From: Humulus lupulus
Lineage: Eukaryota; Streptophyta; Magnoliopsida; Rosales; Cannabaceae
Length of the DNA stretch: 64,000 bases
Assembly: GCF_963169125.1 (NCBI RefSeq)
Contig: NC_084799.1
Location: 65,952,643-66,016,642 of the forward strand
Direction of reading: 5' to 3'
The translations under genes and the position numbers were made by a program. Numbering within the stretch: the first letter of the stretch is position 1; each line of letters starts with the position of its first letter. The notes under the pieces were generated by a model, which was not told the origin of the DNA, did no database searches, and was given only the letters and a program-made list of their open reading frames with translations. Of this stretch, positions 46,126-56,078 are shown one piece after another.

Positions 46126-46139
46126 GACTCGGGGGCAAG
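46126..46139 (+). other. Polypurine tract of T1
   Basis: agactcgggggcaag-like G-rich run immediately before the TGTGAATATAG start of the 3' LTR. Confidence 0.7.
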
Positions 46140-47507
46140 TGTGAATATAGAAAAATTTCTAAAGGTGCAAGGCATGTAGTAGGCTAAGATCGGTAAAGGT
46201 GCAAGGCACTTGGGAAGTGGGCCTCGCTATGCGAGGCCCGACATGTAGAAGGATGAAGTCGCTGAAGGCGCAAGGTGCCTAAGGAAGAGGGACTCGCATA
46301 GCGAGGCCCGACATGTCACGAGCCGAGGTCAAGAAAGGCGCAAGGCACCTGAGGAGGAAGGACTCGCATAGCAAGGCCCAACCTGCCATATGTCGAACAT
46401 GATAGAGTCGCACAGAGCCTAAAGAAGAAGGCCTCGCTATGCGAGGTCCAGTCTGCCCAAGTGACTCGCTCGCGAGACTGTGTGTCAAGTCCCTCATGCC
46501 AAAGGTGAGAAACATCCGAGGATGAGGCTCGCCTATGCCTCGCGCACCTCCTAGTGCCTTGCAGAGCCCCAATGCCTCGTGCACCTCTTGGTGCCTCACG
46601 GAGCCCCTAGCGCCCCGCGCACCTCCTGGTTCATCGTGGAGCCCCAGCGCCTCGCACACCTCCTGATGCCTCGCAAAGCCCTAGCGCCTCACGCACTTCC
46701 TAGTGCCCTATCTAGCCCTAGTGCCTCGTGCACCTCCAGATGTCTCGTAAAGCCTCAGTGCCTCGCGCACCTTCTGGTGCCTCATGGAGTTGTGTCGCTT
46801 CGCACACCCGCTAGCGCCTCACGCACCTCCGGATGCCTTGCGCACACATTAGCGCCTCGCGCCCCATGGCATCTTGCTAGGCCATATCACCTCGAAGTCA
46901 CACATCATCCTTGTAAAGTGTTGGGAGAAACAAAGACAAGCCTAAAGTAACAGAGGATGAGAAAGCCTGAGTACAGAGTATGTCAGGCCAAGTACATACA
47001 TGCTTGGAAGAGCACAGAGTACAACTCGAGTGCCCACACCAAACAAGTAGTGGCAATACAAAGATATTACGTGGTGAAACCTCTACTACCACATTCCAGA
47101 CACATGTACCATACATGTAATGGGGGTACGAAGTAGTAAAAAGACTGGGTATTACCTGCTGACACCTGATATGTACTGGACCCGACCGCCACGCATCCAA
47201 CACCACTACCACCTGTTCCATGATCACCTGTGGCCTGCAGATATGTCCTTTTGTCCCTTCAGGACCACTATGTATTAGGAGTCTTTAGTGCTTACCTATA
47301 AATAAGGACTCCATTCACCTGAGGGAGGGGTTGGAAAATTGAATGTGTACTGAGGCTATTGGGTGATATACGAGTATCATTTATCTGTTGTTGTTCAACG
47401 CTTTTATCCTTCAAGTTTTCTCTAAGTTCGTTCTAAGTTCATCATTTTCCAAGATATATTTTTGAGGTTTCTGACCTAATATCGTTGACGAGTTCTCACC
47501 GTCGACG
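46140..47507 (+). repeat. 3' LTR of T1
   Basis: Starts TGTGAATATAG and ends GTCGACG: the terminal CA of the 5' copy has become CG. The 37-bp array is at 46538-46800, and hairpin words gcctcgctatgcgaggc / gactcgcatagcgaggc lie at 46220-46445. An intact TATA box (ctataaataagg) is at 47296-47306. It is directly followed by the target duplication gggat (47508-47512). Long frames at 46279-46950 are array shadows. Confidence 0.92.
47296..47307 (+). promoter_or_regulatory. TATA box of the T1 3' LTR
   Basis: ctataaataagg, better preserved than in the 5' LTR. Transcription from here would read out into the right flank. Confidence 0.55.
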
Positions 47508-47562
47508 GGGATCAACACAAAAAGATCATTTTCATTCGAGGAAAAAACCTAATGAGAAAATG

Positions 47563-48197
47563 TTGTGTGATTACTTATAATCCTCCAAATTATCATTTTA
47601 CATTGTTGTAAAATCTCTTATGACCCCTAAGCTCAGAATAAGAAAATTAAATCAAATCAGTCAATGAAAAATTATCAAACACATAGAAGGCAAGACCATG
47701 GTTTATACTGGTTCAGGCTAAATCAATGTCCTACTTCTAGTTAAATGTCTCCCACAAGAACCTTTTCACTAGCAAAGAGAATAAAACCAGGTTACATACA
47801 CAACAATGGCAACAATCATCACAAGCTTCTATGTACAAAATAATGGTGGAAACCCTCTATACCCAGAAATGATGTAACATCCAAAAAGCTTGTCGACACA
47901 CAACACCACATAGACCACCCAATAGAAAACTCAGAAGAATACAGAACCCTTCCTCACCATTCTCTCTTGCTCCCAACAAGAAAGACTCTCTCACTTTCAC
48001 ATAGAAACCCTCAATACAACGTTGTTCTCTCTACCTCGTTCTCTCTCTATTTTGTTCTTTATAAAAAATGACTCTATTTATTTTTCTAACTTCCTAATAA
48101 GAATAAAGAAACTAACATGTATTTAGATAACTAACCTAACTAAAAGAATTAACTACAATAACTAACAACTAACCACAGTTAGTTACAATATCCAACA
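47563..48197 (-). mobile_element. Possible Copia-type LTR
   Basis: On the minus strand the block starts TGTTGGATATTGTAACTAAC (48197) and has a TTTATAAAG box near 48060. A transcribed part with gagagaacgagg runs follows, and then GAACCAGTATAAACCATGG, words common in Copia-type LTRs. The other end (TGTTGTGTG at 47563 on the plus strand) is a guess; no target duplication and no adjoining coding region are seen. The frame at 48285-48524 beyond it is hydrophobic low-complexity sequence and is not claimed. Confidence 0.4.
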
Positions 48198-48557
48198 AAT
48201 ACTTTATTCATTTTTCTAGAATTCTCATGCAAAGAGTGAGAGATTTGATTAATTCCAAAAACCTATTTCCAAGAGTCATCCCAAATGAACTTTAGTGAGA
48301 GGGAAGAAATGGTAATTTTTGGACAAAGTTTTCCTAAATTTGTTCAATCTTATTATCTTATTGTTCTTGTAATCTTTGAGTGTTTTTTAGGTTCTTTTAT
48401 TTTATTATTATTATTTTCTCTTGCAATTTTTAATTACTTAGGTCATTGTACCTATGACTGGTGTCTTAACCATATCAAATTTAATAATTATTCGTATTTA
48501 TATTTCACCGCTACTTCAGTATAGCGATAAAGTACGAGTCGAAACCACAAGGACTAT

Positions 48558-48817
48558 TGTAACGCCCTGGATAGCCAAGACCGTTACACTGTGTATTTTA
48601 AATAGTTTTAAACTCACTAATCGAGTTCTTTGGTCATAAACATGTAACAAAAGGTAATTAACAGATCAGAGTTAGAAATTTCGGCCAAAGAAATATTAAC
48701 TTTCATTAAAAAGTTTAAGTTCGTACATGGGATCCCAAAATAAACCTTTAAATAGTCATTTACAATTCAAAAGGGTGATTACAACATAAGTCGACCCTGG
48801 ATTAGTAGGACGTTACA
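48558..48817 (-). mobile_element. Short Tekay-type LTR piece
   Basis: Begins TGTAACGCCCTGGATAGCC and ends GGACGTTACA. The first ~38 bases are identical to the reverse complement of the end of the solo LTR at 58206, and later words (cgagttctttggt, ttcgtacatgggatcc) match Tekay LTR starts. Only about 260 bases, so most of the LTR is missing. The flanks (actat, tccgt) do not match. It truncates the aORF that follows. Confidence 0.65.
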
Positions 48818-50157
48818 TCCGTCATCAAGGGAAACTTCCAAAAAGTCTCAGTGGCCTCATTGATCTCCTCCTCCAAAGCCCTCAGGCCTAGTTCATCTAT
48901 AACTAGGGGCTCATCTACCACGAACACAGGAGAGACTCGCCTCTCCCTCCGACGCGAGTTTATGATTCCCCTCATGTCCAGGCGGTCTACCCTTTTCCCA
49001 GCGTCAATAACCCTGGCTTCCTACAGCCGAGTAGTGGTGGTCAGCAGTAAGATGTCCCAATCTTCGTGAGAAGGGGTGTGGATAGTCTTGGCCCTAACCA
49101 AGTGCTCATCCTTCTGGTTGGGCCTTAAATATTGCCCAAATAATTAGAGGACAGGCTGCACTAAATGAATAAAGGTCAACTAAGCAAAACATAAGGAGAT
49201 AGATGCTTACCGACTCTGTTAAAGGCCAGGCTTAGTCGGTGATTGTTGTGCCTATCAAAGCCCATGGTGAAGAAGAACTTGTTTTTGGATTCCCTGTGAT
49301 TGTTCTCGTTGTGATGGGGGGTTCGGTAAGGTGAGGCCCACTTGGTTAGTTGATAAAAACTCTTCCTCCTCCAGACCCCCTTTTTTGGGGGCTGCCTTCA
49401 GTTGAAAAATGGTAATGGAGCTCTGCAGGGCTCGAGAGGACCCAGTTCCTCTCTTTTCAGAAGACATAGAATGCTGCCAGAAGTCGGTAAGCGTTTGAGA
49501 TTAGTTGAAAAGGGGAGATTCGCATCAACACCAAGAAGTCGATGAAGTGTTGGTGGAGTGGAAGGGTTGCCCCTGCTTTGAGATGGGCCTGGCTCCATGT
49601 CGAGAACCCATTGTAAGAATAGTAGGCTCTCTCTATTACATTGGTTATTCTATTGATGAAAATATTGGAGGAGATTCCATAGTGCTCCTAGATCGCCCTA
49701 AGCACGTCCACTAAGTCCAACTTGGAGATAAATCCCTCATATTTGAAGTGAGTGGCCCGTGGAGGAGACTTGTGAGGGTATAACACAGGTCCCATGGGTG
49801 GTGGGGCGCCCGAGGGACCTTCTCGGGAAGCTGGTGCCTGACTCATCGGGCTTGGTATTGCTAAAGTTACTCCTACTAATAATGAAGGATGTCTAGTGGT
49901 TAGAACTATTCGGGTGTGTTCTATGAACCCCTGACGTCTGCCCTCGCGCAGTTCTCCAAACTTGCGAGCCGCAGTTTCTCTGGAAAAGGCTAAGTCTTCG
50001 CACTCTTGGTATTCCCATTGCAAACAAAGATTCCTAGATAATGGAGACTTCTCGATGATGGGCCCCACTAGTTCATCGCGGAGTAATGAAAGGAAACTGG
50101 AGTCGAATGAGTCGTACCCTTGTGAATGCAACTCTTCGAGTTCAGGGCCACAGGCAT
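48818..50157 (-). pseudogene. Third antisense-type ORF (Tat aORF family), spliced-gene-like
   Basis: The minus strand opens after a TTTTTGTTTCAG acceptor (50158) with ACGPELEELHSQGYDSFDSS, SLSRNLCLQWEYQECEDLAF-like and HKSPPRATHFKYEGFISK (49688-50131). It then holds the conserved core ATLPLHQHFIDFLVLM...NAYRLLAAFYVF, with frameshifts near 49690, 49560 and 49450. A GTAAGC donor at 49210 and a TTTAGTGCAG acceptor at 49156 bound a 55-bp gap. The downstream exon is long and strongly codon-like (PNQKDEHLVRAKTIHTPSHE, RVSPVFVVDEPLVIDELG), with only two stops to 48818. No gag-pol of its own element remains. Function unknown; the domain is known from plant Tat elements. Confidence 0.75.
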
Positions 50158-50412
50158 CTGAAACAAAAACGAGCAGTTAAGTACTTGGTCAATGAAAACA
50201 ACACCAAAGTTTCTAGATTAGCCACATGAAGGAATACTTCTTGTGAAGAAAGAAAAGAGATGAAAGACCCAAAAGGGGGAACAAAACCTGAGAAACCCCT
50301 TATGCCCTTGACACCTAGCATGCCTCTAAGCCCTAAAACTTATGTCCAGAGGAAAAATAAAAACTAAGAAATAGAGGACTTGCGTGATAAAAAGCGTCGA
50401 TATGTTTGATAA

Positions 50413-52292
50413 TGTTGGGGTTTTATGCTCTAATTAAAACTCAATATCTTTGTAATCTCATTTTATTATCAATAAAAGAATAGAAATAATTTTTGACTTG
50501 GTCGATCACTTTGCTCACATGTGTTTATTTTCATGATTATTTGTTTAATATAAACTTCTATTAATTCTTGAACATATAGCTAATCATATTTAGAGTGACA
50601 TAATCACAGTGGAATATAAATATGATTATACATTCAAACATAAGCTAGTTCTTAGATTAGTCAATGCACAGGATTTACACTGACTTTCCAATCTACGATA
50701 TGATCTACTTACACATTACAGTGTTATGTTCTTTCCAGAACATTAGTAAAGTAAATAAGATCGGATGTATTTGTTACATCAGACTGGACCGATATTGATA
50801 GTGGATAAGATAAGTAAGCATACCATTATTATCTATTATAATCATATCATATAGTTGACCATAGGTCAATTCAATCTTAATTCTGAGTGGTTAGTATTCT
50901 AACTGATTATATTATTTGAGTTCTTTGACTGTTTCGTTACCAGCTTACCCTACAGACTAGCCCATACTTACATCTTGGGAACTCGGTAGTATAATTGAGT
51001 GGGAGTGTTAATAATAGATATGAACATCTATAGCTTCTGATGAAGAATTAAAATGATGGTTTCCTTTTAGTTTGGTTCGAGGTGCTAATGATAGAGATCT
51101 CATTTCAGTAATTAATATCAATTTACTGAAATATCATTTACAAGGAACTAAGTGTTTTAAGAATAAAATACAATGAGGGGTAAAATGGTATTTTAGTCTC
51201 ATCTCATTGTAGGCTGTCTATAGAGGACTGAGTGATAATTATGGTTGTAACAATGGATAACTAATAACGTATCTATATTTCTTATAGAGCATTCTACGAA
51301 TTCAAGAGTGAGATTCTAAGTCTTTACTGGAGTCACGAGGAATTAATAAGTTAGTAAATTTATTTGTTAAATTTATAATAACTTATTAGAGCTTGATTTC
51401 ATAGGCCCATGGTCCCCACTGTACCTTGGATAAAATCATCTAGATAGTCTCAATTAATTGATTTAATTATTAATTAGAATTATCAAAGTTGGTCAAGTCA
51501 ATTTTGGATAGTTTCACATAGTTCTACAATCTAGAGAGAAAAGAGATTTTAGGGTAGATTTATTTATTAAGACAAATTGGTGTCTAAATTATTAAATAAG
51601 TTCAAATCAATGTTCAAATTTTAAATAATTAATATGATAAAGGATATAAATAATTATTTAATTAATTAATCAATAGAAAATAATACAGGCCTTGATTTTA
51701 AGTCCAACGGGCTTATAATTAAATGGAAAATTCCAGGCCTAAAGCCCATGAGAATTTCGACCTAATGGCTGATATTACCTATTATTTTATTGATTTTTTT
51801 AATAAAAAAAGTGACCTGATTGAGCCTATAAAAGGAATGCTAAGTGAGAGTTGAAATCGGATGATTAGAAGATCTGGTGCAGAACAGAAGATCAAAAGAT
51901 CTAGTTTTGACACTTTAGGGTTTTAGACTCTCTACAATAAAATTCCTTTTCTAAGCCTCAATATTCTCTTCTCTTCTTCTCTTTATATCTATCTCATGTG
52001 ATGAGAATTTTCCACTCTAGTCTAGGTGATTCTAAGGAAACTTTGGAAGCTTGTGAAGAAATTTGAAGATCGGTTCAATTTCTTGGTGATAACCTGCGAC
52101 TGAAAGGATTCCAGGGTTAGAGAAACTGAAGGAAGGACTTAATCATTTCACTCCGTATAATGTAAGTGTTCTTATCATTATCTCTTTTTAAATTCAATTA
52201 TAGAAACATGTTATAGGTTTTCATATATTAATTTTTTTTTAATATATGATTTACATGAAAATAAACAAGATCTTGTATAAGTTTTCCCAACA
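50413..52292 (+). mobile_element. Solo LTR of an unidentified retrotransposon
   Basis: Starts TGTTGGGGTTTTATGC and ends GTTTTCCCAACA, so it has a 7-bp terminal inverted repeat (TGTTGGG/CCCAACA). The flanks gataa (50408-50412) and aataa (52293-52297) agree in four of five bases. A TATA box (cctataaaagg) is at 51824-51834 and a pyrimidine-rich end follows. No coding capacity and no second LTR. It splits the upstream part of the third aORF from the G-box array. Confidence 0.75.
51824..51834 (+). promoter_or_regulatory. TATA box of the solo LTR
   Basis: cctataaaagg about 460 bases before the LTR end. Confidence 0.55.
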
Positions 52293-52590
52293 AATAAGTG
52301 GTCCTCAAACGAATAAACTGGCATCCGTCAACTTCGAAGATCCTTGCAACACTGTTGGGGTAACCAATAGGCTCTAGGGAAAATTGCAGTTGAGAGCAAT
52401 TTCTTTCCTCGGTGAAGGAAACTTCAAGGGTGCACAGAGAAGAAGATGGGTGTAAGATTTCGGGGGTGGAAGGAAATGAGGGAAAAATCTTGACTTTAAG
52501 TAGGATATTTCAAAATTTGAATCAACGGTCGGATTACAACTGCAAGTACTCGAGTACCATCCAGCGGTTTGCTGGGGGTAGTATCATCTC
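52293..52590. other. Leader-like stretch upstream of the third aORF
   Basis: Noncoding on both strands by inspection; the frame at 52412-52609 has no motif. A G-rich gctgggggta run at 52570-52579 followed by tag could be a polypurine tract at the edge of a degraded 3' LTR on the plus strand. Confidence 0.35.
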
Positions 52591-52672
52591 AAGACGCCCG
52601 TCGAGTTGACAACCTACTACTTAGGACAGGCTAGCGAGGGAAGTTGCAGAGTCCCGACCAGTCGGAAAGTGA

Positions 52673-52840
52673 CACGTGTCTTCAGCACTTAATGCACTCG
52701 CAGGCTCGACAACTAAACGAGTGCCACGTGTCCACACATTAAATGCAGTTGCAAGTTCTGAGGTGACTCTCATTGCCAACACGTGTCCCACCGAGCTCGA
52801 GGATTTCCAACCGAGCGAACAGATATTCTCCACCACGCGT
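52673..52840. promoter_or_regulatory. G-box (CACGTG) tandem array
   Basis: CACGTG hexamers at 52673-52678, 52725-52730 and 52780-52785, all within acacgtgtc or ccacgtgtc, with a fourth degenerate copy (ccacgcgtc) at about 52833. Spacing is 52-55 bases. The intervening DNA is also repeated (cacttaatgcactcgcagg / cacattaaatgcagttgcaag), so it is a diverged ~54-bp tandem repeat whose best conserved part is the G-box. G-boxes bind bZIP and bHLH factors in plants. Confidence 0.7.
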
Positions 52841-52929
52841 CAAATACCAAGAATCTCCACCGTAGACCATACGCCAGAGACTTTGGGGGAAAATGTTCCA
52901 GGCCATTTTTTACTTATCGACCACGTCAG

Positions 52930-53990
52930 CAAATGACAACACATGGAGTTGAGATTGGTTAAATATAATGGTTAAGATATTTACACGTTGAGGTGCAAAA
53001 CACTTAACAGTTTTCACTTAAAGAGAAGTGAAAACATGAGATTGTGTAGAAGGCATCTAAAAGTGACTTTTATAGGTCTAAAGTGATACAATGAAGTATC
53101 CAAACATTCCCAAAAATTTTGGTGGCATTTGGAGCAATTTTAGGACCATTGGAGTGGTCCAAAGTCAAAGAGGGTGTCGATACATGGCCCCCTAAGTGAC
53201 GTAGCATCACTTAAATACGAAGGGCTTCAAAAGCCCTAGCAGGCGATACATCGCCTACATGCAGGCGATGCATCTCCTGGGCAGTCTTTTAAGGTCGTAC
53301 AGTTTACATAAAATGCTCAAAATAATGTGTTTTAAATGCTCTAATCCTATTGGTTAGACTAATTATGATGCCTACACTATATATATATGGGTTATTAGAG
53401 TTGAAAAGCCTTGATCACACTTTCCAACTCTCTCTCTAAAACTCATTATCTCTCTAGCTCTCTAAGACCAAATTTTTCTCCAAGAAACTCATCAAACTTG
53501 CTTGACTTGCATGAGTTTCAAGGCTTCTTCAATCCCAAATCTCTTTCTACTTAGTTGAAGCTTCAAGCAATTGGGAAGACTTGGAATAGAGATTTTGGAC
53601 AACAATATTCATATTGTGTATAAGCCTTAGAAGTTCCCCAAGTTGAAGATTCAAGTTGCTCAATACAAATGTTGTATCTCTCTAACCCTAATCTTGTATT
53701 TTGTGATTCTATTATGTTATTCATTGTTAGTATTGATGATTAAATGTATCTAAGTTCATCTTATCATCATTTAATCATTTAGTTCATTATATTCAAGATT
53801 AACATTCATATGATGAACATGTTTCTTTGATTATCAAGAATAGCCTTCATACTTTGAATTTGAATCTTGATCAACATCTAGGGTTTGGAATATTATATTA
53901 TTATCATAATTCATTGTTGATTTGCAAAAGGTAAAGCCATATATTCCCTACACATGGTAGGAAGCAAAATAGGTTTCCCAAAAATTCCTT
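52930..53990 (+). mobile_element. LTR-like block with TATA box and GATACATCGCC palindromes
   Basis: AT-rich, noncoding. It contains ggcgatacatcgcc (53241-53254) and ggcgatgcatctcctgggca (53264-53283), a TATA run (ctatatatatatgg, 53378-53391), and a pyrimidine-rich transcribed-leader-like stretch (actctctctctaaaactcattatctctctagctctc). The order enhancer-like motif, TATA, CT-rich leader is that of a plus-strand LTR. Neither terminus could be fixed. Confidence 0.5.
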
Positions 53991-53999
53991 GGAAAGGTG

Positions 54000-55130
54000 A
54001 TTCGTCGACGTCATACTAGCGAGCCCCCATCTCCTCAGTTCCCGAGACGAGGTCTCAATAACTCCTATAGACCCCCGAAGGTAGGTATCTTAATTGTGAC
54101 ACCTCGAGGTACCGAGAACTTCTCATAACAACTTTCAGAGATTTGGGGGACCACTTTTGTCGAAGGTGGTCTCTAGTGCCTTTTCCATTGGAGATTTTGA
54201 GACCACCTACATTTTAGGCTAGATCATCATCCCTATGGGCCTGTGATAGAGTAGTGTTGTCCGTATTTTTACCTCCTGACGCGTGGAAGCTCACAGTGAC
54301 TGACTCGGTCGCTCGTAGACGTCTTCGGGGTATGTTACCCTCCGAGGCCTCTCTTCGGGGCAAGGATCCTTCCAGGTGAGGTCATCTGTCTATGTCAGTT
54401 GGTAGGCCGCGGGTGCCTTAAAGAAAGGTCACCCTCCATGGTTTGCCCTTAGAGCTGGAGGTTCTCTAAGTGAAGTAACTATGACAATAACTCTCTTCCC
54501 TTAGTCGTCCCCCAGGTCCGAGGTTCTGGTTCTCGGACCTAAGATAGGCACCAGGTGTCAGCCAATGCGGGTTTGCAGCGCCAGATGATCGTCTAACAAA
54601 TTTTTGGTGATCTATCCACAGTGTTGTTGAGTGTAAAACTCAACAATTTGTACTCCCACTACGCCGTCTAACATGGAGATACATACAGCACGCCCTGACA
54701 GTACCTAAGGCATGTTCCCTATAAAGTAGGTACCTTTCTGCAGTGGGCCCCGTGGATCTCGCCTGGGTCGTGGTCTCTATTCAATGCAGCCCAGTGCATT
54801 GAATCGTTATTAATCCCTCAATAACAGGAAGAATATGTATTAATTATAGATGATTAGTATTAATGACCCCGACCTCTATAAATAGGGTTGGGAGTCTCAT
54901 TGTAAAGGGTCAGTTTTTTAGAGAGAAAAACACCTTGTAGTCAGAGCAATCTAAACGCTGCCTGAGAATACACCATTGAAGTTTGCCTCAACAAGCTTCC
55001 AATCCTCTTAATACCAGAGACACGTGGACTAGGCTCTTTTATAGCATGAACCACATAAAAACCTTTGTGTTCTTGTTATTGCTTCTTTGATCTCTCATTT
55101 TAATGTTGATAGCAAAAATGGCAGTCAATA
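54000..55130 (+). repeat. 5' LTR of T3
   Basis: Noncoding sequence with a TATA box (ctataaataggg, 54876-54887) and an end ...GCAGTCAATA directly before the primer site; a TA stands where CA is expected. The left border is uncertain between about 53990 and 54096 (TGTGACACC). Confidence 0.7.
54876..54887 (+). promoter_or_regulatory. TATA box of the T3 5' LTR
   Basis: ctataaataggg about 245 bases before the LTR end, the same distance as in T2. Confidence 0.65.
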
Positions 55131-55131
55131 T

Positions 55132-55152
55132 TTTGGTGCTTTCATTGAGAGC
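55132..55152 (+). other. Primer binding site of T3
   Basis: tttggtgctttcattgagagc, identical to the T2 site over the shared bases. Confidence 0.75.
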
Positions 55153-55153
55153 A

Positions 55154-56078
55154 TGAAGAAAGCATTCAGAACACTTACAGCCATGGTAAATACTTGAAGA
55201 AACATTATAGATGACATACTACCTCCTACAGGAGGTGAAGGAGGGGAACCCAGTCGGCAGTCACCTCAGGACATGCCTGAAATGGTGGAGGGTTATGACG
55301 AGGACGCTGAGTACGACAGCGAAGATGACGGTGTCAACCAGGGGTATTATGAGGAAGAATATCCTCAGCCCATGGACACGAAGGATACACCAGAGGTGGT
55401 GGTGCTCCGTGAGCAAGTGTCCACCCAACAACAAAAGATCGATGCTCAAAAGAGTAATATTTCCACTCGCAGGAGATGGTGCTTACCATGAAGGCCACTC
55501 TTGCAGCTCAAGGGCTACGAGTGGACCCCAATGGCAATGTACCAGCTGGGCACCCAACTAGCGCACCACCTGTGCACCATGTTGGAGTGCCACCTGTCAA
55601 TACAGCCGGAGTGCCTCCTGAGCACCTGGCTACTGAGGTGCGAGATTTGCCAGCTGGGGTGCCCGCTGAGCACCCAGCAGGAGTTGGGACCCCGATGCCA
55701 CCACAGGATCGTGGAAAAGGAAAATTTGACGATAATCCTTCTCCAAAGCAGAAGAAGGCTCACCAAGATCCCAAGGGCCACCAAGTTCCCCAGCGGGCTG
55801 GTAAAGGTAATGGCCTAGGGGGCTGAGGACACCGCCAGGCTGTCAGCGCTCGTGGAGCTCGGGGCGTTCCGCCCCGACACGCCCATACGGACCGTGTGAG
55901 GCCTAGAACGGGTGTCCCCTCAGGACCTAACCAACCCCATAGGAACAACGGTCTAGGGATCCACCCAAGGAATTCCCTGCATAACCGAGAACGTCATATC
56001 AGTATCTCGGTAAATGAAAATATTGAGCCCGACAGAGAAACCGAAGTGGCTTGTCCCGACGGTAATGGCGTGTTCTGA
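55154..56078 (+). pseudogene. T3 gag, N-terminal part
   Basis: The ATG at 55154 is soon followed by a TGA. An acidic region follows (EGYDEDAEYDSEDD) with a Gln-rich coil (REQVSTQQQKIDAQ). After a frameshift near 55470 the frame 55476-55826 gives a Pro/Val-rich repeat (TSAPPVHHVGVPPVNTAGVP and PAGVPAEHPAGV). The last piece (55896-56078) is basic and ends at the solo LTR, whose target duplication tctga supplies the stop. Coding resumes in the same phase at 58207. Confidence 0.8.

Larger units (their letters stand above)
4173..47507 (+). mobile_element. T1: Tat-lineage Ty3/gypsy retrotransposon, internally deleted, host of the nest
   Basis: Two matching LTRs, 4173-5529 and 46140-47507, are flanked by the same 5-bp target duplication, gggat (4168-4172 and 47508-47512), so this is a single insertion. 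A tRNA primer site follows the 5' LTR and a G-rich polypurine tract precedes the 3' LTR. Gag and protease are recognisable in the order usual for the Tat lineage. RT, RNase H and integrase are missing except for the last 17 integrase codons. An antisense ORF lies between pol and the 3' LTR. About 33 kb of the span belongs to A1 and its own insertions, leaving roughly 10 kb of T1. Comparing the first ~140 bases of the two LTRs by eye gives about 17 differences, more than for the elements inside it, which fits T1 being older. Confidence 0.92.

Noticed and set aside
48285..48524. 79-codon ORF with hydrophobic run, possible small membrane protein
   Set aside because: AT-rich low-complexity sequence without homology signal, start context or neighbours to support it.
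50413..52292. DNA transposon with 7-bp terminal inverted repeats
   Set aside because: TG...CA ends, internal TATA box and CT-rich leader fit a solo LTR better; no transposase or longer inverted repeat is present.
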